A DNA stretch of 64,000 nt from Micromonospora rubida. GTDB taxonomy: Bacteria; Actinomycetota; Actinomycetes; Mycobacteriales; Micromonosporaceae. Positions 49,188 through 58,468 of the stretch are shown piece by piece (position 1 is the stretch's first letter; every line of letters begins with the position of its first letter). The position numbers were made by a program, and so were the translations under genes. The notes beneath the pieces were generated by a model. That model was given only the letters and a program-made list of their open reading frames with translations, did not search any database and was not told where the DNA came from. The stretch lies in NCBI RefSeq assembly GCF_009908295.1, contig NZ_JAAALO010000012.1:1-64000 (forward strand). Direction: 5' to 3'.

Positions 49188-52163
49188 GTGGTGGGACAGC
49201 CCTCTTCCGCCGCCGGGGCCGAGCGCGGTCTGCGCTGGCTGCACCTGCTGGTGCTGCTCGCCCTCGTGGCCGTGGGGGTGGGCGCCGGCGACGTGGTGTT
49301 CGTCGTCCACAACCTCGGGCACTGGGGTGAGGTGCAGGCGTGCGCCGCCCTGCACGACCTGCCGACCGACGGCGGGCAGGTCGCCCGCCTGGTGGGCCGC
49401 GGTGCCGAGTACGACCGCTGCGCCACCGGGTTCGAGGCCACCCGCCAGGCGGCGCAGCTCGCCGGTGGGACGGCGATGCTGGTGCTGGCGGGGCTGGTCG
49501 TGTTCCTCGACGGCCTGTCGGTGCGGCTGGGGCTGTCCCGCCGGGGGCGGCGCCGACCCCCCGACGGGGACGCGGTGGCGCGGATCGGGCAGCGGTTCGA
49601 ATTCTGGTGCGACGAGTTGGGGCTGCGTGGCCGGGGCCGCCCGAGGGTGGTCGTCGCGCCGGTCGGGGCAGCCGACGCTCAGGCGTACACGACCGCCGTC
49701 CCGTACGGCCGGGCCGTCGTCGTGGTGCCCGTCGCCCACGCGTACGGACGCCGGGACGTCCTCGACCTGGTGGTGCTGCACGAGCTGGCCCACGTCCGGG
49801 CCAGGGAGGTGTCGTGGGCGTCGGCGACGTGGTGGGCGGGGTGGCTCGTCGTGCCGGCGCTCCTGTCGGCCATGGCCCCGGTGCTGGTCGCGCCGGCCGC
49901 CGTGACCGGCCCCTACGCCGTCTCGCTGTCGATCGCGGCCGGGGCGGCGACCGCGATGCTGATCCTGCGCGCCGCCGTGCTGCGCCGCCGCGAGCACGCC
50001 GCCGACCGGTTCGCCGTCGACCGGGGGGACCTGCGGGACGCGCTGGTCGCCGCCGCCGACGACGACGGGGAAATCGCCGGCCGTCCGGCGCGGTGGAGGC
50101 CGGGTCGGCTGTTCGCGACCCATCCGGACCCGTCCGGCCGGGTCGCGGCGCTGGAGCGTGACGACCGGTGGGAGGGCGGCTTCGCCGTCGCGGCCGTCGT
50201 CGGGCTGGCGGTGATGTCCGCCCTGCAGAGCGCCCGCCGCGTGCTGCTGCACACCCCGGACGCGACCCTCCCGCTCGGCGTGGACAAGGAGGACCTCGCC
50301 GTGGCGGTCGCCGCGCTCGTCTGGGCGGCGGCGACCGTGTCGATCTGGATCCGCCATCCCGCGTCCACCCGACGCCGCTGGTGGGCCCGGGTGCTCGGCG
50401 CCGCCGTCGGTCTGGCGGCCGGGTGCGCCCTGCCCAGCGTCGGGACGACCGCGTCGATCTACGCCACGTTCACGGCCGGTTTCGGGCCGGCCGCGCTCGC
50501 CTGGCTGGTACCGGCGCTCGTCGGCGTCGCCGCGCTCGCCGCCGGGCTGGCCGACGCGGTGGCGGCTCTGCCCAGCGGTGCCCGCCGCGTCGTGGCGGCG
50601 CTCCTGTCGGTGCTCGGCGCGGCGGTGCTGCTGACCTCGGTCGCGCTCACCGCCACGCTGCTGCTGTACGGGCACTGGGCGTGGCGCAGCGTGGCCATCG
50701 ACCGGGTCCTGTGGAGCACGCCGGGACGCTTCCAGAGCTGGGCGGCCGTGGCGCTGGTGGCGGCCTGCGTCCTGCCGGTCGTCGCGAGGTCCACGGCCCC
50801 GACCCGCCCGCCCACCGCCCCGCCGGCCGGGGAGATCCCGGGTGGGCAGGTGCCGGGCGGGGTGGTGCCGGGCGGGGGGAGCGGCCGAGAGGGCCGGTGG
50901 TCGGTGTGGCGGCTCGCCCTGCTGGCGGCGGTCGCCGGGATCGTGGCGGGACTCGTCGGCACGGCCGCCGCCGCGCCGCTCGCCGACCGCGTCGTCGGCG
51001 ACGACGCCGCGTTCTTCCTGCTGTCCACCGGCTGGTGGGCGTGCGCGGCGGCGGGGTGGGCGGTGGCGCTGGCGATCCTGCTGTCGCTCGGCGCGCGCGG
51101 CCCAGACGGCGGGGTGGCCGTCGCCTGGCTGGCCGGCGCGGGCGTCACGGCCGTGAGCGGCGTCGTCCGGTACGCCGGGGAGGTGCTCGCCGGCCGCGCC
51201 CCGGCCCACCCGCTCGCCTTCGTGCAGCGGCCGTGGTGGCTGCTGACGGCCCTGGTGCTCTTCTCGGCCCCGGCCGCGGTGCTGGTCCGGGACGTCGTGG
51301 CGGCGCGGCGGGAGCGGGTCGGACGCCCGCCGGTGCCTCGCCGGGCCTGGCCGGTACCCGTGGCGACCCTCGCCGGAGCCGTCGCGGTGACCTGCGTCGT
51401 GGCGCTCGGCTGGAGCATGCCGGTCACCGGCCGGCAGGGCGACCTGGCCCGGCTCCTGGCGGCGCGCGTAAAACCCGCCGCGGCGGACGGCGCCCGGGGC
51501 CGTCCCGCTGGCACCGCCCCCGGCCGGCCGCTCACCCGGCAGGGGGCGGACGCCGTGCTGGCCGAGGCGCGACGCGGCCTGCCGTCGGCCTGGCCGCCGA
51601 CCCGCACGGTGGCGTGGACCGGCGCGGACGACCCGGCGACCGTACGGCCGAGTTCGTGTGCGGACCGGTTCGCCGCCGTCCGGCAGGCCGAGGAGCGGCG
51701 CGAAGCGGCGACCGTCCGCGAGGTCAGGCTGGAGGTGCCGGCCGGCGTCCTGCCACCGCTGGGCGCCACGCTGAACCTGCGGCTGACGTCGTACCCGTCG
51801 GCCGACGCGGGGGAGCAGGTCGTCGCCGAGGCCAGGGACACCGTGGCGGCCTGCCCCCGCTGGTCGGTGCCGGCCCCGCTCGCCGACGACGGGGTGTCCC
51901 GCCGGTGGGCCGTCGCCATGCCGGCGCCGGACCTGCCGTACGACGCCTGCCGGACCAGGATCACCGAGTCCTCGTCCGTCGGCGGTCTTCCCGCGGTGAC
52001 CGGCGGGGCGATGGTCGTGGTGGGGATCGGCCACAACGTGGCGGTGGCGGAGATCGCGTACGGGCGGCCCTTCCGGGACCAGTTGGAGCAGAAGGAGCAG
52101 GGCCTGCTCGACGACCTCGCGGTCGTGGCGGCCCGGCTGATCGTGAACGCCCTCGACTCCTGA
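49188..52163 (+). CDS. Large multi-TM M48-family metalloprotease
   Basis: In this 991-aa protein, the zinc site HELAH is at residues 198-202, with the third ligand in REHAAD (Glu269), typical of M48/M56 membrane proteases. There are many TM helices: near 15-42, 88-108, 207-260, 320-350, 380-520, and again around 600-740. The C-terminal ~190 residues (VKPAAADGARG onward, with SSCADRF and CPRWSVP) seem extracytoplasmic and resemble sensor domains fused to kinases. So it is a membrane protease with an outside sensing tail, far longer than HtpX (~290 aa). The start is a GTG at 49188 and is uncertain; nearby in-frame GTGs exist. Confidence 0.85.
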   Translation: MVGQPSSAAGAERGLRWLHLLVLLALVAVGVGAGDVVFVVHNLGHWGEVQACAALHDLPTDGGQVARLVGRGAEYDRCATGFEATRQAAQLAGGTAMLVLAGLVVFLDGLSVRLGLSRRGRRRPPDGDAVARIGQRFEFWCDELGLRGRGRPRVVVAPVGAADAQAYTTAVPYGRAVVVVPVAHAYGRRDVLDLVVLHELAHVRAREVSWASATWWAGWLVVPALLSAMAPVLVAPAAVTGPYAVSLSIAAGAATAMLILRAAVLRRREHAADRFAVDRGDLRDALVAAADDDGEIAGRPARWRPGRLFATHPDPSGRVAALERDDRWEGGFAVAAVVGLAVMSALQSARRVLLHTPDATLPLGVDKEDLAVAVAALVWAAATVSIWIRHPASTRRRWWARVLGAAVGLAAGCALPSVGTTASIYATFTAGFGPAALAWLVPALVGVAALAAGLADAVAALPSGARRVVAALLSVLGAAVLLTSVALTATLLLYGHWAWRSVAIDRVLWSTPGRFQSWAAVALVAACVLPVVARSTAPTRPPTAPPAGEIPGGQVPGGVVPGGGSGREGRWSVWRLALLAAVAGIVAGLVGTAAAAPLADRVVGDDAAFFLLSTGWWACAAAGWAVALAILLSLGARGPDGGVAVAWLAGAGVTAVSGVVRYAGEVLAGRAPAHPLAFVQRPWWLLTALVLFSAPAAVLVRDVVAARRERVGRPPVPRRAWPVPVATLAGAVAVTCVVALGWSMPVTGRQGDLARLLAARVKPAAADGARGRPAGTAPGRPLTRQGADAVLAEARRGLPSAWPPTRTVAWTGADDPATVRPSSCADRFAAVRQAEERREAATVREVRLEVPAGVLPPLGATLNLRLTSYPSADAGEQVVAEARDTVAACPRWSVPAPLADDGVSRRWAVAMPAPDLPYDACRTRITESSSVGGLPAVTGGAMVVVGIGHNVAVAEIAYGRPFRDQLEQKEQGLLDDLAVVAARLIVNALDS

Positions 52164-52308
52164 GGGCATCCGGATGCGTACGGACGGCCACCCGGCCCGG
52201 CCGCTCGGCCGATCCCCGAAAGCGGGCTGTGACTGGTCTGCTACACAGGTTCCAGGTACCTCCGCCGGCTTCCCGCTCCACAGCGGACGAAACGATCGGT
52301 GACGCGCC

Positions 52309-52794
52309 ATGGTGGATTCGACGGCCCGGTCCGAGTCGGGCCTGCTGCACCTCAGCGATCTCGCCCGGGAGGTGATCGAGGCCGCCGCGCCGGAGGAGGC
52401 CGGCCTGCTGCCCGAGGTGTCCGCAGCCTGGCTCGCCGGTGACCTCGCTGCCGGGCCCGGCCGGAGGGGGCGTCGGCGGGGCGCGGCGATCGGCCTCGGC
52501 CTGGACGCGCCGCTGCTGGTCACGGTCGTCTACCCGGTGCTGGCGGCGGCACTCACCTCACTCGTCGTCCCGGCCGCCGAACGGGGCTGGCGGCGGCTGT
52601 CCGACCGGTGGCGACGCCCCCGGCGGCGCACCGACGTCGTGATCCCCCGCGAACTCGTCGAGCAGGCCGAGACGGTCCGCGACGCGATCCTGGCCAGCGC
52701 ACCGGGCGCGGGAGTGTCCCGCCGCCGGGCCGCCGTGCTCGCCGAGGCCGCGTACGCCGCGCTGATCCGGCGGCAGTTCGGCGGTGACCGGTGA
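52309..52794 (+). CDS. Single-TM protein of unknown function
   Basis: This 161-aa protein has an acidic N-terminal helix (LAREVIEAAAPEEAGLLPEV), one TM segment near residues 63-90 (LGLDAPLLVTVVYPVLAAAL), and a basic cytoplasmic-like tail (RWRRPRRRTDVV, then helical RELVEQAETVRDAIL). It has no signal peptide and no motif I can name. The stop overlaps the lipoprotein start by 4 nt, so the two are coupled. ATG 52309 has a weak ribosome binding site. Confidence 0.7.
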   Translation: MVDSTARSESGLLHLSDLAREVIEAAAPEEAGLLPEVSAAWLAGDLAAGPGRRGRRRGAAIGLGLDAPLLVTVVYPVLAAALTSLVVPAAERGWRRLSDRWRRPRRRTDVVIPRELVEQAETVRDAILASAPGAGVSRRRAAVLAEAAYAALIRRQFGGDR

Positions 52795-53687
52795 CCGGGC
52801 GTCCCGCCGGCCGGGCGCTGAGCCGGCGTCACGCCCTCCGGCTGGCAGGTGCCGGTCTGGCCGGGATGCTCGTCGGATGCGGCGACGACGCCGCGCGGCC
52901 CGTCGGGGACGCGCCCCTGCCGACCGCCGGGTCCGGCGCGTCGCCGGGTGCCGCCGGCGCCCTGATCGACCGGCTCGCCGGCTACCGCAGCGCGTTCCGC
53001 TTCACCCCGACCAACACCATGGCGTACGACGACGAGGCGGCCGCAGCCAGGGCCAGGGTCGCGATGCGGATCGAGATGGCCGCGTTCCTCGCCTGGGCCC
53101 GGGACAACGGCCACCCCGACATCCGGCCGGCCCTGCCCCGTGCCGTCGTCGGCGAGGAGTACCTGCTGGATCCGCTGATGGGCAACGACGAGAGCCTCGA
53201 CACGATGCCGCTGACCGGAGCCCGGCAGCCCTTCGGCCGGCTGATCCCCGACGACGAGACGGTCAAGAGCTACCCGTCCACCCGGCAGGCCGGGTTCGCG
53301 CTCACCATGCTGAAGACGGTGCTGTCCCGGGCCGAGTACGCCCGGCTCGTCACCGACTCCCCGCTGGTGCGGGCGGCCGGCGGCAAGAGCATCGTCACCA
53401 TCTACCCGTTCTCCGCGCCGGAGCCGAAGGGCGGCGACTCCTACCTGGCCCTGCTCCCCGGCGTCCGGGACGCCTTCCGGGTGGACCCGGCGCTGCGCTG
53501 GCTGGTCGCCAACCCGGGTCAGGCCATGTCCGGGGAGAACCAGCGCCGGCTGGTCGAGGGCGGCGGGACGCTGTACACGGCCGAGGGGTACCGGGTCGTG
53601 TACATCGACAGCGCCCGGGCCGAGGACGTGCCCGCCATGGTCGCCGGCGCGCTGTACGAGGCGCTGCGGACGGTCCGGGACGGCTGA
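52791..53687 (+). CDS. Tat-type lipoprotein of unknown function
   Basis: This 298-aa protein has an N-terminal twin-arginine pattern (LSRRHALRLAGAGLAGMLVG, then Cys), with the lipobox LVGC at about residues 27-30, so it is a folded exported lipoprotein. The mature part (~265 aa) has a helical first half and a beta-rich C-terminal half (SIVTIYPFSAPEPKGG, YRVVYIDSARAEDVPAMV) and no catalytic motif I recognise. GTG 52791 overlaps the stop of the 1-TM gene. It may act with the M48 protease encoded upstream. Confidence 0.82.
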   Translation: MTGRPAGRALSRRHALRLAGAGLAGMLVGCGDDAARPVGDAPLPTAGSGASPGAAGALIDRLAGYRSAFRFTPTNTMAYDDEAAAARARVAMRIEMAAFLAWARDNGHPDIRPALPRAVVGEEYLLDPLMGNDESLDTMPLTGARQPFGRLIPDDETVKSYPSTRQAGFALTMLKTVLSRAEYARLVTDSPLVRAAGGKSIVTIYPFSAPEPKGGDSYLALLPGVRDAFRVDPALRWLVANPGQAMSGENQRRLVEGGGTLYTAEGYRVVYIDSARAEDVPAMVAGALYEALRTVRDG

Positions 53688-53898
53688 CCCGGCCCTGGTC
53701 GCCGGAGTGCGCGTCGGCCTAGGCGCAGCGCCCGCCGGGCACGATGCGACCGTTCGGTGTGAGGGGGCGGCGCCCTGCCGAAATCCGACCGAGGTGTCCG
53801 ATCGGGGGCAGCTACCAGGGCGTATCGATGACTACCATCAGTGGCATCGCTCGTCCCGGGCCGGCTCGACGGCCGTCTACCTCGGGGAGGTGTGCGCG

Positions 53899-56787
53899 AT
53901 GCCGGCGGAACCCGCCCGCAGCCCTTCGCTGAGCCTCACCCGGTCGAGGCTCATCGCCGCGCTGGACGTCCGGCCCCGCTCCCTCGGCCTGGTGGTCGCC
54001 CCCGCCGGGTCCGGCAAGACCACTCTGCTCGCCCAGTACGCGGCCACCGGTCGCGGCCCGGTGGGCTGGCTGCGCGTCGTGCCGTCCGACGCGGAACCGG
54101 CGCGGGCGCTGGAGCGCGTGGAGGCGACACTGCCCGACGTCGATGCCGGCCTGCTCGTCGTCGACGACCTGCACCTGGTCGAGGGAACGCCCGGGGAGTC
54201 CGTGCTGCTGGACCGGGCCCTCGCCCTGGCCCGCGAGGGCGTTCGGGTGCTGGTCGGCACCCGCCGCATGCCGCCGCTCATCCTGACCCGGCACGAGTTC
54301 TCCGACAGCGTCGTCGTCGACGCCGAACAGCTACGGTTCCGCACCTGGGAGGTGGAGCGGCTGTTGCGCGACGTCTATCGGGAGCCGCTGCCGGCCGACG
54401 ACGTGGCGGCCCTGGCCCGGCGGCTCGGCGGCTGGGCGGCTGGCCTGAAGCTCTACTACCTGTCCACCCGCAGCCAGCCGCTGGCCGACCGGCGCCGCGC
54501 GGTGGCCTCGCTGGGCGTGCGCTCGGCGCTGTCCCGGGACTACCTCGCCCGTACGGTGCTGGCGGAGCTCGCCCCCGACCTGCGCCGGTTCCTCGTCCGC
54601 ACCTGCGTGTTCGAGGTGCTCACTGCACAGCGGTGCGACCGGCTGCTCGGCGGCGGCGACGGGCAGGCCGCGCTGGAGGAACTGGAGCGCCGGCAGGCGT
54701 TCACCGTCTCCCACGACGGCGGCCGGACCTTCGCGTACCACGAGGTGCTGCGCGCCCACCTGATCGCCGCCCTCGCCGAGGAGTTGGGGGAGCGCGAGGC
54801 GCGGGCCTGGCACGCCCACGCGGGGCGGCTGCTCGCCGCGGAGAGGGCCGCGCTGGAGGCGGCCCGGTGCTTCGCCCGCGCCCAGCAGTGGCCCGAGGTG
54901 CACCGGCTGCTCGACACCGCCGGCGGCGACGTCGCCGTGCGGGGCCTCGACCCGTGGTCGGACGTGCTGCCCGCCTGGTTCATCGCCGAGGACCCGTGGC
55001 TGGTGCTCGCCGACGCCCGGCACCGGATCAACGAGGGCCAGTTGGCGGCGGCGGTGCCGCTGCTGCGCCGGGCCGAGGAGATGTTCGGCGGCGAGCCGGC
55101 CCGGTCACAATGCCGGTCCCTGCGAGCCGACGTGACGACCTGGCTGCCCGACGGCCCGCACTGGCGCGGACACTGGTCCGGCTGGCTGCGCACGGCCACC
55201 CGGCGGCACCCGATGGTGGTCGTCGGCGAGGCGGAACGGCTGACCGGGGCGGCCGACCCGCTGGTGCGGGCGGGCGCGTTGCTGCTGGCCGGGCACGCCG
55301 GAGAGGCGGCGCGCGTGCTGGACCGGTGGGTGCCGTCCGACGTCGGGCTGGTCGGGCTGGCCTGCCGGCTGCTGCGCGCCGCCGTCGCGCTGGCCGGCGG
55401 GGACCCGCAGGCACCCGTCGCGGTCGTCGCCGTCGGCCTGGACGCCGACCGGTCCGGACTGCCCTGGCTGGCCCGCCTCGCCCGGGCGGTGCCCGCGCTG
55501 TCCGGGGCGGAGGCCGACCTCAAGGAGGCCGCCTCCGTCGTCGAGGAGTGCGACCGGCTCGAGGACCGGTGGGGCGCCCTGCTCGCGGCCGGCTGCGCCG
55601 CGCTGGCCCGCTCCCTGCACGGCGGGCCGGACGCGGAGGAGGCCGGCCGGTTGCTCGACCGGGCCCGGGACGTGGACAGCGGGGTGCTCGCAGCCTGGGC
55701 GCAGTCCCTGCTCGCGCTCGCAGCCGTGCGCGCCCGGCTGCCCGACGCCGAGGTCGAGGTGCGCCGCGCGGAGAGCACCGCCCGGGCCGCCGGGGTGCCG
55801 GGGGCGCGGGTGCTCGCCCTCGCCGCTGGCGTGCCCGCCGGGCCCGGCCGCGCGGTGGGCCTGTCCGCCGTCCACACCGCCGCCGAGCACGCCGGGCTGC
55901 CCCGGGCGGTGGTGACGGCCTGGGTCACCCCCGAGCGCGGCACCGCGCCGGACATCGCCCCGCTGACCGTACGGTGCTTCGGCGGCTTCCGGATCTGCCT
56001 CGACGGCGAGCCGCTGAACTGGTCGCCGCTGCGCCCCCGGGCCCGGGCCGTGGCCCGGATCCTCGCCATGCACGCCGGCCGGGCCGTGCACCGCGACCGG
56101 CTCCTGGACGCGCTGTGGCCGGACACCGATCCGGTCACCGCCACCCGCACCCTGCACGTCGCCCTGTCCAGCCTGCGCCGGTTCCTCGACACCCACCTGC
56201 CCGCCGGCGACGGGTGGAGCCTGCTGCACCGCGACGGCGACGCGTACCTGCTGGCGCTGCCCCCGGGAAGCTCGTGCGACGTCACCGAGTTCCGGCTCGC
56301 GCTGGAGCGGGCATCCCGCCCCGGGGCGACCGGGGACCCGCGCGCGCTCGACGACCTGCGGGTGGCCGTGGCCGCGTACACCGGAGAGCTGCTGCCGGAG
56401 GACGGCCCGGCGGAGTGGGTGGTGGCCGAGCGGGAGACGCTGCGCAGGCAGGCCGCGGACGCGGCGGCGCAACTCGCCGAGGCCGCCCTGCGCGCCGGCG
56501 CCGAGGGGGCGGTCGCGACGGCGGCCCGATGCGTCGAGATCGATCCGTGTCACGACGCCGGCTGGCGGCTGCTGATCGCGGCGCACGACCGGGCCGGCAA
56601 CGCCGCCGCGGCCGAGCACGCCCGCCGCCGGTACGCCGACGTGCTCGTCTCCCTCGGCCTCGACCCGGCACCCGCCGAGACCGCGCCACCGGGGCCCACG
56701 GTCAACGTCGCCCAAAGAACTCCGCCTCCCCGATCGCCACGGCCGGATCCAAGCCGGGCCCGTACGTCGAGCGGACCACCAGCCTGA
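53899..56787 (+). CDS. MalT/SARP-like regulator: STAND NTPase plus BTAD wHTH
   Basis: This 962-aa protein has an N-terminal NTPase (P-loop APAGSGKTTL near residue 34; Walker B LLVVDDLH near residue 85), a long helical TPR-like middle, and a C-terminal SARP module: an OmpR-like wHTH (VRCFGGFRICLDGEPLNWSP, LDALWPDTDPVTATRTLHVA) and a BTAD domain (about 800-950). It is an ATP-driven activator. ATG 53899 follows GGGGAGG. It is transcribed towards the CIS genes and its last ~28 codons overlap the convergent zinc-ribbon gene by 86 bp. A role in CIS expression is probable but untested. Confidence 0.87.
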   Translation: MPAEPARSPSLSLTRSRLIAALDVRPRSLGLVVAPAGSGKTTLLAQYAATGRGPVGWLRVVPSDAEPARALERVEATLPDVDAGLLVVDDLHLVEGTPGESVLLDRALALAREGVRVLVGTRRMPPLILTRHEFSDSVVVDAEQLRFRTWEVERLLRDVYREPLPADDVAALARRLGGWAAGLKLYYLSTRSQPLADRRRAVASLGVRSALSRDYLARTVLAELAPDLRRFLVRTCVFEVLTAQRCDRLLGGGDGQAALEELERRQAFTVSHDGGRTFAYHEVLRAHLIAALAEELGEREARAWHAHAGRLLAAERAALEAARCFARAQQWPEVHRLLDTAGGDVAVRGLDPWSDVLPAWFIAEDPWLVLADARHRINEGQLAAAVPLLRRAEEMFGGEPARSQCRSLRADVTTWLPDGPHWRGHWSGWLRTATRRHPMVVVGEAERLTGAADPLVRAGALLLAGHAGEAARVLDRWVPSDVGLVGLACRLLRAAVALAGGDPQAPVAVVAVGLDADRSGLPWLARLARAVPALSGAEADLKEAASVVEECDRLEDRWGALLAAGCAALARSLHGGPDAEEAGRLLDRARDVDSGVLAAWAQSLLALAAVRARLPDAEVEVRRAESTARAAGVPGARVLALAAGVPAGPGRAVGLSAVHTAAEHAGLPRAVVTAWVTPERGTAPDIAPLTVRCFGGFRICLDGEPLNWSPLRPRARAVARILAMHAGRAVHRDRLLDALWPDTDPVTATRTLHVALSSLRRFLDTHLPAGDGWSLLHRDGDAYLLALPPGSSCDVTEFRLALERASRPGATGDPRALDDLRVAVAAYTGELLPEDGPAEWVVAERETLRRQAADAAAQLAEAALRAGAEGAVATAARCVEIDPCHDAGWRLLIAAHDRAGNAAAAEHARRRYADVLVSLGLDPAPAETAPPGPTVNVAQRTPPPRSPRPDPSRARTSSGPPA

Positions 56788-57916
56788 TCCGCACCACGTT
56801 CGACGCCTCGACGGGGAAGTGCTGCTCCCCGGGTTCGTCGCGCAGCTCGATGTCGGTCTTCTTCTGCTTCCCGCCGGCGTCGACGGTGACCACGGTGAGC
56901 CCGCGCGGCCGACCGGCTTCGAGGAACGCCTGCCGCCGGGGGCCGACGCCCGGGGTGATGATGACGGTGAGCAGCCGCACCGGCTCGGTGAACCGGCCCT
57001 CCACCCAGGCGTCGGCGGGCGTGCCGACCGGCGCCCAGTAGCGGTTGTTCGCCCCGTCGGTGAGCCGGGCGGCGCCAGCGCCGACCCGCTCCGACGACGC
57101 GCTCATCGCCGCCGGGACGAGCGACGTCGGGTCCTCGGTGCGGTCGCGCACCGCCTCCACGGCCCGCCGCACCAGGGGCGGCCCGGCCACCGCCAGCACG
57201 CCGACGAGGCAGAGCCCGAGCACGAGCAGCAGCAGCCGGCGGGCCGCCCCGGCGGCCCGGCGGTCCTTCGGGGCGGAGCGGCGGGGCCCCCGGCGGCGCA
57301 ACCGGTTCCACAGCCGGCTGCACCGGCCCCGCAGCCGTTCCCACCAGGTGGCGCGCTCCGGCTCCGGCGCGACCGGGGCGGTCAGCGGTTCCCCGCAGAA
57401 CCGGCAGATCCGGCGGCCGGGCGGGTTGATCCGGCCGCAGTGGGGGCAGATCGGCTCCGGCGGCCGGGGTGCCGGGTCGACCGGGTCGACCGGTCTCGGC
57501 GCCTCCCGGGTGGTGCTCGGCAACCCGGGCTGCAGTGCCTGGGGCGTGCCGTCGCGCGCACGCACCGGTTCATCCCCGCCCGGCTCGTCCCTGCCCGGCT
57601 TGTCTCCGCCCGGCTTGTCCCTGCCCGGCCCGTTCCCACCCGGGGCGGGCTCGGCCGGGCCGAACGGCCGCACGACGGGAGACGGGCCGCTGGCGGTGGA
57701 CGGGCTGCCGGCGGCGGACGGGCCGGGGGCCGGTGGGGCCGGGACGGCGGGATTCGTCGGCGCGTCGGTGGCCCGGTCGGTCTCCGGCCGGCCCCGGGTG
57801 ACGGCGGGCCCGGCGGCGGGCCGTGCGATGCCCTCGTCCCACAGGTACTCGCCGCAGGCGGCGCAGAACTGCCTGCCGTCGGGGTTGGAGGCGCCGCAGC
57901 TCGCACAGGTGATCAT
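56702..57916 (-). CDS. Zinc-ribbon / TM / discoidin-like protein of the CIS locus
   Basis: In this 404-aa protein, two zinc-ribbon motifs (CASCGASNPDGRQFCAACGE near residue 4; CPHCGRINPPGRRICRFCGE near 165) flank a Pro-rich linker with GGDKPGRDEPGGDEP-type repeats. A basic stretch and a TM segment follow (LLLLVLGLCLVGVLAVAGPP, near 235-255). The C-terminal ~135 residues (SASSERVGAGAARLTDGANN, then WVEGRFTEPVRLLTVIITPG) resemble the F5/8-type (NADase-type) glycan-binding fold. The ATG at 57916 overlaps the stop of the tail-protein gene. It may anchor the injection machine at the membrane or be a fired effector. Confidence 0.78.
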   Translation of the reverse strand: MITCASCGASNPDGRQFCAACGEYLWDEGIARPAAGPAVTRGRPETDRATDAPTNPAVPAPPAPGPSAAGSPSTASGPSPVVRPFGPAEPAPGGNGPGRDKPGGDKPGRDEPGGDEPVRARDGTPQALQPGLPSTTREAPRPVDPVDPAPRPPEPICPHCGRINPPGRRICRFCGEPLTAPVAPEPERATWWERLRGRCSRLWNRLRRRGPRRSAPKDRRAAGAARRLLLLVLGLCLVGVLAVAGPPLVRRAVEAVRDRTEDPTSLVPAAMSASSERVGAGAARLTDGANNRYWAPVGTPADAWVEGRFTEPVRLLTVIITPGVGPRRQAFLEAGRPRGLTVVTVDAGGKQKKTDIELRDEPGEQHFPVEASNVVRIRLVVRSTYGPGLDPAVAIGEAEFFGRR

Positions 57917-58437
57917 GACTCGATCTCCAGCGTCAGCCGGACGTGGGCCGGCACGGCGGACGCGACGACCCGCCGCACCAGCGCCTCGTCGGCCGCTGCG
58001 GCGACCCGGACCCGCACCTCCGGCACCTCGTCCGGCGGGGGCCCGCCGGTCGGCGTCGCCGAGCAGGTCACCCCGCCGTTGTCGGTGACCTCCACCCGCG
58101 CCCCGGTGGCCACCCGCACCGCCAGCTCGACGCCCCGGGCCGTCCCGCGCCACCGGTGCGCCTGCACCGCGTGCCGGACCACCTCCCGGCGCACGTCCAG
58201 CGCCCGGTCCCCGTCGACCGGCGCGGCCACCCAGCCGGCCAGCCAGTCAAGGAAGTCCGGCGGGGCCAGGTCCAGGTCGAAGTACGCGTCCAGGCAGTCG
58301 AGTGTCAGCAGGACCGGCGCCAGCACCTCGTCCAGCCCGCCGGTGAACCGCTGCGCGAAATCGTCCTCCAGGTACACCGCGGGCAGCTCCTGCCCGATCG
58401 GGTGAGGGCTCGCCAGCCCCGGCACCGCACCCCGCAT
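57913..58437 (-). CDS. CIS baseplate-wedge protein (TIGR02242-like)
   Basis: This 174-aa protein matches the phage-tail domain family TIGR02242 in form: LPAVYLEDDFAQRFTGGLDE, DLAPPDFLDWLAGWVAAP, VDGDRALDVRREVVRHAVQA HRWRGTARG region. Such proteins link the baseplate wedges. The second of two ATGs, 58437, best fits AGGAGG spacing; 58440 is possible. It is downstream of baseplate J in the same operon, consistent with Afp12-like order. Confidence 0.85.
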   Translation of the reverse strand: MRGAVPGLASPHPIGQELPAVYLEDDFAQRFTGGLDEVLAPVLLTLDCLDAYFDLDLAPPDFLDWLAGWVAAPVDGDRALDVRREVVRHAVQAHRWRGTARGVELAVRVATGARVEVTDNGGVTCSATPTGGPPPDEVPEVRVRVAAAADEALVRRVVASAVPAHVRLTLEIES

Positions 58438-58468
58438 CATCCCCTCCTGACCTCGGTGACGCGCCCGC

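Noticed and set aside
49149..52523. 1124-codon leftward frame opposite the M48 gene
   Set aside because: Antisense shadow; the plus strand has HELAH and TM segments.
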